Assembly (NCBI GenBank): GCA_947628445.1
Contig: CANQZX010000006.1
Coordinates: 1 to 26,193, forward strand
Source of the DNA: an uncultured Bacilli bacterium
GTDB taxonomy: Bacteria; Bacillota_I; Bacilli_A; RF39; UBA660
Direction: 5' to 3'
DNA: 26,193 bases
Positions within the stretch are counted from its first letter, which is position 1. Each line of letters starts with the position of its first letter. The translations under genes and the position numbers were made by a program. The notes beneath the pieces were generated by a model. That model saw only the letters and a list, made by a program, of their open reading frames with translations, did not search any database and was not told the origin of the DNA. This document shows positions 7,361 to 15,025 of this stretch, one piece after another.

Positions 7361-8788
7361 ATGAATCCAATCATTAAACGGCTGCAAAAAGAATTTAGCC
7401 AAAATCCGGATTTTAAAATAAAAGAAATAAAGTGTCATGCCCTAAAAACAATTTATGTTGTTTTTATTGAAACGATTGCCAGTAGTGATAAAGTAAATGA
7501 TTATATTTTAAAACCCTTAATTAATTATCCGCATAAAGTGCAAATTACGGCAAATAACTTAAATAACTTTTTAGCTGGTCCCAATCAAAGTACCGTGCAA
7601 AAACCCGATGAAGCCGAATTTTACTTAACTAATGGTTTTACTTTAATTATTTTAAATACCAAAATCTTAGCCGTCGAAACGAAAGCCGATTTAACCCGCA
7701 GCATTGCTCCAACTGAGGTTCAATCCGCAATTAATGGACCTAAAGAAGGGTTTACCGAAAATTATCAAACGAATATTGGTTTAATTAAAAGACGCATTAA
7801 AACAGCCGATTTAAAAATTATTAATCGTTATCTAGGCCGCGATACTAATACTACGGTAGGTCTACTTTATTTAAAGCACATTGCTGATTCCAAATTAGTT
7901 GCTGAGGCCTTAAATCGCATTGCCAAAATCGATATTGATGGGATTGTTGATTCTTCTTCCCTCGCTTTTTTAATTGAAGAAGAAAATAAAACGGTTTTCC
8001 CCACCGTGAAATATAGTGAACGGCCCGATGAGGTAGTTACCGAACTATTAAAAGGCAAAGTAGCTTTAGTTATTGATACCTCCCCTTTTGTGTTAATTAT
8101 TCCGGCTTTCTTCATTGATTTTATTAATCCCGTATCCGATAACTATACTAAAAGTATCAATATCACTTTTTTAAAAGTTCTCCGGCTTTTAACCTTTTTC
8201 ATTGGCATAATTACCCCCGCTTTTTTCAATGCTTTACTATGTTATAATCCTGAATCAATTCCCATGTCCTTACTAATTAATTTCGTAATCCAACGCGAAG
8301 GCGTACCTTTTCCCTTAATTGTGGAAACCATTATTATGCTCCTTATTTGTGATATTTTAAAAGAAAGTGATATGCGTTTTCCTTCCAGTTATGGTTCTTC
8401 CATTTCCATTTTGGGAGCCATTATTCTTGGCCAAGCCAGTGTGGAAGCCGGTTTAGTTTCACCGATTATCATTATTGTGATTGCCATTACTTTTATTGCC
8501 TCCTTGGCCTTTAGTGATATTGAAATCAGTAATGCCATTCGTTACTTTATGTATATTTTCCTTTTGGCTTCGGCTTTCTTTGGCTTATATGGTCTATTTT
8601 TAAGTTTTATTTTCCTTTTAATCAATATTAGCAGTGTCGATAGTTTTAATAAGCCCTATTTAACCCCTCTAGCGCCATTCGATAAAACTTATTTGCAAAA
8701 TAGTGTTTTCAAAAAGCCCTTAAAAAAAGATACTAAACGCAGTAAAGTTTTAAGTAAAAATCGCATTAAGCAAGGAGAAAACTCATGA
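7361..8788 (+). CDS. gerAA: Spore germination protein, GerA family A subunit
   Basis: About 475 residues, near the usual length of GerAA. A soluble N-terminal domain (to about residue 245; it includes TTVGLLYLKHIAD and the DIDGIVDSSSLAFLIEE segment) precedes a membrane domain with several helices (TSPFVLIIPAFFIDF, LRLLTFFIGIITPAFF, LIVETIIMLLICDIL, SSISILGAIILGQASV). The A, B and C subunits form the germinant receptor in the inner spore membrane. I choose ATG 7361, preceded by GGTGA at six bases. The reading frame stays open upstream to a TTG at 7265, but nothing there supports a start. It overlaps gerAC by ATGA. Confidence 0.92.
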   Translation: MNPIIKRLQKEFSQNPDFKIKEIKCHALKTIYVVFIETIASSDKVNDYILKPLINYPHKVQITANNLNNFLAGPNQSTVQKPDEAEFYLTNGFTLIILNTKILAVETKADLTRSIAPTEVQSAINGPKEGFTENYQTNIGLIKRRIKTADLKIINRYLGRDTNTTVGLLYLKHIADSKLVAEALNRIAKIDIDGIVDSSSLAFLIEEENKTVFPTVKYSERPDEVVTELLKGKVALVIDTSPFVLIIPAFFIDFINPVSDNYTKSINITFLKVLRLLTFFIGIITPAFFNALLCYNPESIPMSLLINFVIQREGVPFPLIVETIIMLLICDILKESDMRFPSSYGSSISILGAIILGQASVEAGLVSPIIIIVIAITFIASLAFSDIEISNAIRYFMYIFLLASAFFGLYGLFLSFIFLLINISSVDSFNKPYLTPLAPFDKTYLQNSVFKKPLKKDTKRSKVLSKNRIKQGENS

Positions 8789-9858
8789 AAAAAATAATTT
8801 TTTTAATTCTTTTAGTTTTAACTTTAGGAGGTTGTTACGATTATAACGAACTTAATGATTTAGCCATCGTCGTGGGGATGGGTATTGACTATCAAGATCA
8901 AAAATACGCGATTACTTTTGAGGTTTTAAGCAATAATGTCGATAAGGAATCGGCCAATACCAAATCCTTTACTGTAACCGGATATGATGCGAATTTTGCT
9001 ACCGCCATTGATAAAACAAGCGATGCTTTACCTAAACGAGCTTATTTTTCCCATACCGATCTTTTGGCCTTAAGCCAAAATGTGGCCAAGAATCATATTA
9101 AAGAAATTATTGATTATATTTTACGCAACAACAATATTCGGGAAATCTTAAATGTGGTGGTATGCGATAATCCCCAAGAACTTTTAAGTAATACGAGCAA
9201 AAAAATTGCTGTGGTTAGTTCAAGTATTAATGATGCCATTACCGCGGATATTACGAGTGGCTCTTATGCCATCGAAAAAAAATACATTAATTTAGTCCGG
9301 GAAATGATATCTTTTGGCGAAGATGCCTCCGCCACCTACATTGCTATCAAAAAAGATGACATTGACTTTTTAGGGACCGCTCTTTTTGCCGGTTACCAAA
9401 TGGTTGGGACACTAAATGATGCGGAAACCGCCATCTTAAATGTTTTAAATAACAAAGCCAAAAATACTTTAATTACCGTAAATTATGCGGGTGAAGATTT
9501 TACCAATTCCATTTTTAAAAGTAAGATTAATTTTAAAGTTAGTAAAAATAAAATTACCGTCACGGGAGAGGTCTATGGTAAAGTCCTCGAAAATAATCCC
9601 AATTTTGATTTAAAGGATGGCACAACAATTAGCCAAATTGAAAAAACTTTTAGTTATACTTTAAATGAAAAAATTGTTTCTTTAATTCAAAAATTACAAA
9701 GTTTAAAAAGTGATGCCTTGTATTTAGGTGAAAACTACTATATTAATACTCGCGATAAAAATGACAAACTTTGGTTAAAGGCCCAAATTGAGGCCAATGT
9801 GGAGTTTAAAATCAGTAAAAAAGGTATTATCTATGAGGTGTATGATGCTAACAAATAG
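8785..9858 (+). CDS. gerAC: Spore germination lipoprotein, Ger(x)C family
   Basis: A 357-residue lipoprotein. The signal peptide MKKIIFLILLVLTLGGC carries a lipobox (LGGC, cysteine 17), followed by the Ger(x)C hallmark YDYNELNDLAIVVGMGIDY. It is the C subunit of a GerA-type receptor, anchored on the outer face of the inner spore membrane. AAGGAG lies eight bases before the ATG, which overlaps the gerAA stop. The gene order A-C-B differs from the A-B-C order of Bacillus subtilis gerA, but A-C-B operons are known in other spore formers. Confidence 0.93.
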   Translation: MKKIIFLILLVLTLGGCYDYNELNDLAIVVGMGIDYQDQKYAITFEVLSNNVDKESANTKSFTVTGYDANFATAIDKTSDALPKRAYFSHTDLLALSQNVAKNHIKEIIDYILRNNNIREILNVVVCDNPQELLSNTSKKIAVVSSSINDAITADITSGSYAIEKKYINLVREMISFGEDASATYIAIKKDDIDFLGTALFAGYQMVGTLNDAETAILNVLNNKAKNTLITVNYAGEDFTNSIFKSKINFKVSKNKITVTGEVYGKVLENNPNFDLKDGTTISQIEKTFSYTLNEKIVSLIQKLQSLKSDALYLGENYYINTRDKNDKLWLKAQIEANVEFKISKKGIIYEVYDANK

Positions 9859-10867
9859 ACAAAATCGCGCGTTAAGTTTTTTCTTAGCCCGAGCCATGTT
9901 TTTAGGCGTTGGGGTATCTAATATCTTTGCTCTTGCCGGGAAAGATGCTTGGATCAGTGGCCTTATTGGCATTATTATAGGTCTCGGTCTTATTTGGTGT
10001 TTCCAAAAGTTTAGACAAGATATCAAGGGCTCCCTAATTTCCTATTTAGCCGCCCCGAAGCTCCTTAATTATTTAATTAAAACTTTATTTTTTCTGCTTT
10101 ATCTAGCCATTTTAGCCATTGGTTTTTTGGCCTTTACCAACTTAGTTTCCAGTTATTATCTTAATTATACTCCCTCCCTTATGATTGGTATCCCTTTAGT
10201 TTTATTAATTATTTATCTTTTAAGTAAAGGACTTAAATGTTTAGGCCGCGTAGGTGAAATACTATTTCCCCTTTGTCTTTGCATAACGATTATTAAAATC
10301 CTTCTTCTCACCGAAACAGCCAATCTAAATTTCTTTCTACCAATTTATACCAATCCTTTAGGCAATATTCTTTTAGCTGCCTTAACTTTTGCCGTTTTAT
10401 CGACCTCCCCTTTTTTACTTTTAATTACCGAAAAAATGACTTTAAAACAAAGTATTACCAATTATTTAATTGGGGCCGTTATATCCCTTTTTGTTATTGT
10501 TAATATTACCAGTGTCTTTGGTGATGCTTTAGTTCGAATGTTTAGTTATCCCGAATATGCTATCTTACGCAAAATCGAATTTTTTAAATTCTTTGAAAAT
10601 GTCGAAAATATTATCGCTTTTATTTGGCTGGCCGATTTATTTATCATTTTGTCCCTTACCAGTATTCGCCTAAAAGAATTACTACCCCGGCCTAAATATA
10701 TAGCCCCTTTAATACTTATTGGCATCATGCTTATTATTAATTTATATGTTGTTAATAATTTTGATGTTACTATGTACATATATCGCCATTTCATTTATTT
10801 TTTCTTTGGCTTTATCTTCCTCATTATCATCCTTTTATTTATTAAGAAAATTACACTAAAAAAATAA
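9845..10867 (+). CDS. gerAB: Spore germination protein, GerA family B subunit (APC-type permease fold)
   Basis: About 340 residues with roughly ten hydrophobic helices. It starts MLTNRQNRALSFFLARAMF, then VGVSNIFALAGKDAWISG, typical of the GerB/spore permease family within the amino acid-polyamine-organocation superfamily. GerAB binds the germinant in Bacillus. The start is ATG 9845, with GAGGTG just upstream; in-frame codons further upstream would only read inside gerAC. It overlaps the gerAC end by 14 bp. No terminator separates it from the rpmB promoter. Confidence 0.9.
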   Translation: MLTNRQNRALSFFLARAMFLGVGVSNIFALAGKDAWISGLIGIIIGLGLIWCFQKFRQDIKGSLISYLAAPKLLNYLIKTLFFLLYLAILAIGFLAFTNLVSSYYLNYTPSLMIGIPLVLLIIYLLSKGLKCLGRVGEILFPLCLCITIIKILLLTETANLNFFLPIYTNPLGNILLAALTFAVLSTSPFLLLITEKMTLKQSITNYLIGAVISLFVIVNITSVFGDALVRMFSYPEYAILRKIEFFKFFENVENIIAFIWLADLFIILSLTSIRLKELLPRPKYIAPLILIGIMLIINLYVVNNFDVTMYIYRHFIYFFFGFIFLIIILLFIKKITLKK

Positions 10868-10875
10868 AGAATTGT

Positions 10876-10904
10876 TTGACAATACCGGCATAAAATGTTA
10901 TAGT
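10876..10904 (+). promoter_or_regulatory. Sigma-A promoter of rpmB
   Basis: TTGACA (10876-10881), a 17-bp spacer and TATAGT (10899-10904). Transcription would start about 20 bases before the AGGAGG of rpmB. Confidence 0.8.
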
Positions 10905-10933
10905 TTTAATGTTAGAAAAAAGGAGGAATTATT

Positions 10934-11113
10934 ATGGCCACAAAGATTACAGCCAAAAAACCTTTAACAGGAAATCGTCGAAGTCATGCTTTAAATGCAA
11001 CGAAAATGAAACAAAAACCTAATTTACAAAAGAAAACAATTAATGGAGAAAAAGTAATTATTAGTGCTCGCGAAGCTAGAACAATGAATAAAAATACCAA
11101 AAAAGCTGCTTAA
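10934..11113 (+). CDS. rpmB: 50S ribosomal protein bL28
   Basis: A 59-residue basic protein beginning MATKITAKKPLTGNRRSHAL. It matches bL28 by TGNRRSHALNATK, PNLQKKT and the C-terminal VIISAREARTM. The zinc-binding cysteines of some bL28 forms are absent, as is common. AGGAGG lies seven bases before the ATG, and it has its own promoter and terminator. In Bacillus rpmB lies near rpe-thiN. Here rpe is about 6 kb away, separated by abiE, clpB and surface protein A, with thiN not seen. That suggests insertions into an older rpe-rpmB interval. Confidence 0.93.
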   Translation: MATKITAKKPLTGNRRSHALNATKMKQKPNLQKKTINGEKVIISAREARTMNKNTKKAA

Positions 11114-11126
11114 AGCAGTTTTTTTA
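11100..11126 (+). terminator. rpmB terminator overlapping its stop codon
   Basis: CTGCT (11106-11110) pairs with AGCAG (11114-11118) around the TAA stop as loop. The stem extends outward through a G-T pair and five A-T pairs into a run of seven T. Confidence 0.75.
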
Positions 11127-11155
11127 TGCATAAAATTCCCATTTTGGCATATAAT

Positions 11156-11185
11156 AAAAATATCAAAGCAAATATTGCTTTGATA
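11156..11185 (-). terminator. Terminator of the abiE operon
   Basis: A perfect 11-bp stem, TATCAAAGCAA (11161-11171) with TTGCTTTGATA (11175-11185), and a three-base loop. On the minus strand it is followed at once by TTTTT, so it fits the end of abiEii. Confidence 0.7.
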
Positions 11186-11194
11186 ATATATAAC

Positions 11195-11226
11195 GACGAG
11201 GTCGATTTTGCCTCGTCTTTTTATTT
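11195..11226 (+). terminator. Second plus-strand terminator, facing abiE
   Basis: GACGAGG (11195-11201) pairs with CCTCGTC (11211-11217) around a nine-base loop and is followed by TTTTTATTTT on the plus strand. It would stop rpmB read-through from entering abiEii antisense. Confidence 0.7.
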
Positions 11227-12045
11227 TATAATTTTAATTATTTGTTCAAAACTAGCCATAATTTCTTCATAACTTATGTTTTCAGCAAAATCATATTTTT
11301 TTGTATACTGTTCCCATTTCGTTTTTAAAATTGTACTAGCTTTAATTACTGCTAAAGTCTTGACAAAATCAATTTTAATTCCTTTAGCAGCAAATGTATT
11401 TTTAATGGCTTCATTTAAAATATCTTGATTAACTTGTGACCAATGAAACTTATAGGCATAATATACATCGTAGTAATCTCTTAATCTTGTACTAAATTCC
11501 CCATAACTAAAAATAGTGGATAATTTTTCAGCTAACATTGTTTCAATATTATAAAACCACAATTCTAAATTTTTATTTTTAAAGATGGTTTGATATTTAT
11601 AACGAATGGCTGACGGCGTTATTGGATCACCTGTTACAATATCTAAATGAAACGATTCCTTAATATTTTCATATTTTACAAGCAAATAAACTCGATATCC
11701 TCCATATTCATCTTTTTCTCTTATTTTTTCTACTTTTATAAGTGAAAATTGAACTTGATCATTAATATCTATATTAATAATTTCTTTAATTATTTGAGAA
11801 ATATTGTTTTGATTAAAAGCCACATTTTTTATTAAAGCATCAATATCCATGGTACTACGATTTTTAATTCCAAATAAAACACTTAAATAAAAACCACCTT
11901 TAATTATAAAATTATCTCGATATTTGCTTTTGGCTAAACGCTCTAAAAAGCAATCATACATATAATAACGTAATAAAATATTAAAATTTAATTGTTCTTT
12001 TTGAGTTATATTTTTTAATTTATCCTTAAGTTGCATACTATTCAT
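11221..12045 (-). CDS. abiEii: AbiEii/AbiGii-family nucleotidyltransferase toxin
   Basis: A 274-residue protein with the nucleotidyltransferase-like core FIIKGGFYLSVLFG...RSTMDIDALI near residues 46-72 (KGG, then R-T-DID), the mark of AbiEii/DUF1814 toxins. These act as the toxin of type IV toxin-antitoxin and abortive-infection systems; proposed targets include tRNA acceptor ends. A downstream lysine (EKLS in WFYNIETMLAEKLSTIF) also fits the family. The start is ATG 12043-12045, preceded by GAGG, 12 bp after the antitoxin gene. The order antitoxin-toxin and shared promoter are normal for AbiE. Confidence 0.88.
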   Translation of the reverse strand: MNSMQLKDKLKNITQKEQLNFNILLRYYMYDCFLERLAKSKYRDNFIIKGGFYLSVLFGIKNRSTMDIDALIKNVAFNQNNISQIIKEIINIDINDQVQFSLIKVEKIREKDEYGGYRVYLLVKYENIKESFHLDIVTGDPITPSAIRYKYQTIFKNKNLELWFYNIETMLAEKLSTIFSYGEFSTRLRDYYDVYYAYKFHWSQVNQDILNEAIKNTFAAKGIKIDFVKTLAVIKASTILKTKWEQYTKKYDFAENISYEEIMASFEQIIKIIK

Positions 12046-12057
12046 GTTGACCTCGAT

Positions 12058-12678
12058 TTATAATAAAGAAATAAAATTAATTAAATCATTTTTAATATGC
12101 ATCACTGTAGCATATTCAGAGAGTTTGTTTAGATCTTTATCCTTACTTTTTAAATAATATCTAATGCTATATTTAATTAAATCAAGATCCATTCGCCGCC
12201 GATTTTTAAAAATATCACAAATACATCTTTCAACATCATAAACTTTTACTTTATTACCCAAAGGAGTTTCAATTTCTGTTAGACCAAGATCATAATAATC
12301 ATTAGCCACATAAAAAATATTATGCTTATTAAGCTTATCATTATGGTATTTAGCCGGAATAGAAATATCATAAACTTGATATGGGGCTCGCTTAGCCAAG
12401 TGAAAAAAATATAAAGCCGTCATGTGGGAATAAACGATTTTAGGATTTTCTAAAGAAAATATGTAATATTCATCTTTTATTTTCCTTTTATCAATATATA
12501 TTCCTTTGCCTACTTTTTCAATTAAACCACATTTTATCATTTGCTTAAGATACATCCGATGAATTCCCAACTCGGTAATTAATTTGGAGGTAACATAACC
12601 ATTATTAACTTGCATTAATTCTTGAATTATTTCAATATTACTTTTATCAATAAAATCTTGAATAGCAATTTTCTTCAT
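12058..12678 (-). CDS. abiEi: AbiEi-family antitoxin / transcriptional repressor
   Basis: A 206-residue protein with an N-terminal winged helix-turn-helix (about residues 14-62: IIQELMQVNNGYVTSKLI, LGIHRMYLKQMIKCGLIEKV, GKGIY), followed by a conserved domain (PKIVYSHMTALYFFHL, KVYDVERCICDIFKNRRRMD). AbiEi antitoxins neutralise AbiEii and repress their own operon by binding inverted repeats at the promoter, and such repeats are present here. AAAGGAGG lies four bases before the ATG. Toxin and antitoxin are both intact, so the system looks functional. Confidence 0.88.
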   Translation of the reverse strand: MKKIAIQDFIDKSNIEIIQELMQVNNGYVTSKLITELGIHRMYLKQMIKCGLIEKVGKGIYIDKRKIKDEYYIFSLENPKIVYSHMTALYFFHLAKRAPYQVYDISIPAKYHNDKLNKHNIFYVANDYYDLGLTEIETPLGNKVKVYDVERCICDIFKNRRRMDLDLIKYSIRYYLKSKDKDLNKLSEYATVMHIKNDLINFISLL

Positions 12679-12688
12679 TTTTCCTCCT

Positions 12689-12734
12689 TTGACAAATATA
12701 CTGATATTTTATTCTTTTTCCGTATATTTGTCAA
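12689..12734 (-). promoter_or_regulatory. abiE promoter with 13-bp inverted-repeat operator
   Basis: TTGACAAATATAC (12689-12701) and GTATATTTGTCAA (12722-12734) are perfect inverted repeats 20 bp apart. On the minus strand the outer arm supplies the -35 TTGACA (12729-12734); TAAAAT, a -10 box, follows after 17 bp (12706-12711). The second arm lies next to the ribosome site. Autorepression by AbiEi is known for this family; binding here is inferred. Confidence 0.85.
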
Positions 12735-12745
12735 GCAATTAGTTT

Positions 12746-12779
12746 AAAAAAGATGAATTTATTTAAGCACAAATTCATC
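12746..12779 (-). terminator. clpB terminator including the stop codon
   Basis: On the minus strand GATGAATTT pairs with AAATTCATC (complements at 12771-12779 and 12752-12760), followed by TTTTTT. The 3' arm overlaps the clpB stop codon. Confidence 0.75.
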
Positions 12780-14861
12780 CTTTGCAACTGTAATAATTAA
12801 TTCTTGATTAGGTTTAATATCTTGACTAATTAAATGATGAGCAATTAAAGATTCAATGTTTTTAGTCACATATCTTTTAATTGGCCGAGCCCCAAAAGTT
12901 TCATCATAGGCCTCATTAATTATTTTTTCTTTGGCTGCCTCAGTTAAAGTAATTTTTAAATTATGATCTTTTAAGCGATCTTCAATTTCTTTAATAATTT
13001 TGTTTAAGATATCGCGAATATTATCTTCCGATAAAGTTTTAAAGACAATTATCTCATCAATCCGGTTAATAAACTCAGGCCGGAAATTACTTTTAACAAC
13101 CTCTTTAATTTTACTTTCTAAATCATTATTTTTATCGAGAATATATTCACTACCTAAATTACTCGTCATGATAATGATTGTATTTTTAAAATCAACGGTT
13201 CGACCTTGAGAATCGGTAAGCCGACCATCATCTAATATTTGGAGTAAAATATTTAAGACATCCGGATGGGCTTTTTCAATTTCATCAAATAAGACAATAC
13301 TATAAGGATTGCGTCTGACGGCTTCCGTTAAAGTACCACCTTCATCATAACCAACATATCCGGGAGGAGCTCCAACTAAACGGGAAACATTGAATGCTTC
13401 CATATATTCACTACAGTCAATCCGAATCATATGACGTTCATCGTCAAATAAAGCGGCGGCTAAACTGCGAGCGACCTCGGTTTTCCCTACCCCAGTTGGT
13501 CCTAGAAAAATAAAGGAACCAATTGGTCGATTGGGATCTTTAATTCCGCTTCTAGCCCGAATAATAGCTTCACTAACTAATTTTAAGGCCTCATCTTGCC
13601 CCATAACTCTTAGTTTTAATTCATTATATAAATTTAAAAGTTTATCTTTTTCACTACTTACTAATTTAGCAATAGGAATATTAGTCCAGCGGCTGATAAT
13701 TTTTGCCACACTTTCATCATCGACAATATCAGATAATATCCCGGCTTGTTCCGTATCTTGTAATTCTTTTAATTTTTTTTCTAATTCGGGAATAGTGCCA
13801 TGACGCAAACGGGCACTGGTTTCCAAATCATAATTATTTTCCGCTTGTTCTAATTTAAATTTCGTTTGTTCTAATTCTTCTTTAATTTGATTAATTTTGG
13901 CCTTGGCTTCTTTTTCTTCTTCCCATTTACTCCGTAAAGAATTTTCTTTCGTTTTTAAATCGGTAAGTTTTTCATTTATTTTATTTAACCGATTCAAAGA
14001 AAGTTCATCTTTTTCTTTCTTTAACGCTTGTTTTTCAATTTCTAAGCTCATTATTTGCCGGGTTAATTCATCAATTTCCACCGGTACGGAATCAAGTTGC
14101 ATTTTAATTGATGCACAGGCCTCATCAATTAAATCAATCGCTTTATCCGGTAAGAAGCGATCAGTAATATAACGATTAGATAATGTAGCGGCCGCGATTA
14201 AAGCATTATCTTTAATAGTTACTTTATGATAGACCTCAAACCGTTCTTTTAAACCCCTTAAAATGGTAATGGTATCTTCAACCGTGGGTTCCGTTACTAA
14301 AACTTTTTGAAATCTTCGCTCTAAAGCCCCATCTTTTTCAATGTATTTGCGATATTCATTTAAAGTCGTTGCACCAATAACATGGATTTCGCCTCGGGCC
14401 AACATTGGTTTTAACATATTAGATACATCCATTGTCCCTTCGGCTCCCGTACCAACAATCATATGAATTTCATCAATAAACATAATGATATCGCCCGCGG
14501 ATTCTTTGACTTTATTTAAAACAGCTTTTAATCTTTCTTCAAATTCACCCCGGTATTTTGCACCGGCAACTAAAGAACCTAAATCTAGTTCCCAAATAGT
14601 TTTATTTTTTAAACTATTGGGCACATCTCCTTTAATTATTCTTTGGGCTAAACCTTCTACAATAGCCGTTTTACCAACACCTGGTTCGCCAATTAACACC
14701 GGATTATTTTTACTTTTCCGGGATAATATGCGCACAACATTCCGTACTTCTTCATCCCGACCAATAACCGGATCAACTTTATTATCTGTCACATTTTTAG
14801 TAATATCCCGACCATATTTTTCTAAAACATTACTTAAATCATCTTTATTTTCAAAATTCAT
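12759..14861 (-). CDS. clpB: ATP-dependent chaperone ClpB lacking the N-terminal domain
   Basis: A 700-residue AAA+ disaggregase. The first ATPase has GEPGVGKT (58-65), the pore loop AKYRG (101-105) and FIDEIH. The coiled-coil M domain spans about 255-375, which marks it as ClpB rather than ClpA/C. The second ATPase has GPTGVGKT (454-461), GAPPGYVGYDEGG and LFDEIEKAHP, then the C-terminal domain with GARPIKRY. The substrate-binding N-domain of about 145 residues is missing: the protein starts only about 30 residues before the first ATPase core. AAAGGAG lies nine bases before the ATG and a promoter lies just upstream, so this is a true short form, as in mycoplasmas, rather than a misplaced start. 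It works with DnaK. Confidence 0.95.
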   Translation of the reverse strand: MNFENKDDLSNVLEKYGRDITKNVTDNKVDPVIGRDEEVRNVVRILSRKSKNNPVLIGEPGVGKTAIVEGLAQRIIKGDVPNSLKNKTIWELDLGSLVAGAKYRGEFEERLKAVLNKVKESAGDIIMFIDEIHMIVGTGAEGTMDVSNMLKPMLARGEIHVIGATTLNEYRKYIEKDGALERRFQKVLVTEPTVEDTITILRGLKERFEVYHKVTIKDNALIAAATLSNRYITDRFLPDKAIDLIDEACASIKMQLDSVPVEIDELTRQIMSLEIEKQALKKEKDELSLNRLNKINEKLTDLKTKENSLRSKWEEEKEAKAKINQIKEELEQTKFKLEQAENNYDLETSARLRHGTIPELEKKLKELQDTEQAGILSDIVDDESVAKIISRWTNIPIAKLVSSEKDKLLNLYNELKLRVMGQDEALKLVSEAIIRARSGIKDPNRPIGSFIFLGPTGVGKTEVARSLAAALFDDERHMIRIDCSEYMEAFNVSRLVGAPPGYVGYDEGGTLTEAVRRNPYSIVLFDEIEKAHPDVLNILLQILDDGRLTDSQGRTVDFKNTIIIMTSNLGSEYILDKNNDLESKIKEVVKSNFRPEFINRIDEIIVFKTLSEDNIRDILNKIIKEIEDRLKDHNLKITLTEAAKEKIINEAYDETFGARPIKRYVTKNIESLIAHHLISQDIKPNQELIITVAKDEFVLK

Positions 14862-14885
14862 TTTCTTCCGCTCCTTTCGTTCCTT

Positions 14886-14927
14886 ATTATAAACTTTCTA
14901 TTAGCACTTGTCAATATAGAGTGCTAA
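14886..14927 (-). promoter_or_regulatory. clpB sigma-A promoter overlapped by a CIRCE (HrcA) operator
   Basis: The minus strand has TTGACA (14909-14914), 17 bp, and TATAAT (14886-14891), a consensus promoter. A CIRCE element covers 14901-14927: TTAGCACTT, nine bases, GAGTGCTAA, with one mismatch to the consensus. HrcA bound here would cover the -35 and repress clpB until heat shock. The hrcA gene is not in the window. Confidence 0.93.
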
Positions 14928-14935
14928 TAGATTTT

Positions 14936-14979
14936 AAAAAAGTTGCTTGCCTCACACCGTAAAGGCGCGTAGACAAGCA
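14936..14979 (-). terminator. Long GC-rich terminator of surface protein A
   Basis: On the minus strand TGCTTGTCT and CGCGCC pair with GGTGTG and AGGCAAGCA. The stem has about 15 pairs with one bulged A and a few G-T pairs, the loop is five bases, and ACTTTTTT follows. It separates gene A from the clpB promoter. Confidence 0.8.
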
Positions 14980-15025
14980 TTTGTCTTTATCCTAGTTTTA
15001 TGCAATTTTAGTTTTTTTTTCGTCC

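Noticed and set aside
11126..11222. Possible small RNA: TATAAT at 11150-11155 followed by two hairpins
   Set aside because: The first hairpin has its T run on the minus strand and the second on the plus strand, so they are best read as convergent terminators of abiE and rpmB. The -35 region is poor.
14485..14892. Plus-strand open frame of 135 codons opposite clpB
   Set aside because: It is antisense to conserved clpB codons and has no family likeness; it is a shadow of clpB.
14936..14979. Hairpin after gene A as a DGR-associated cruciform
   Set aside because: It has a T run and lies about 100 bp from the variable block. Gene B has a different ordinary terminator in the same place, so a terminator explains it.
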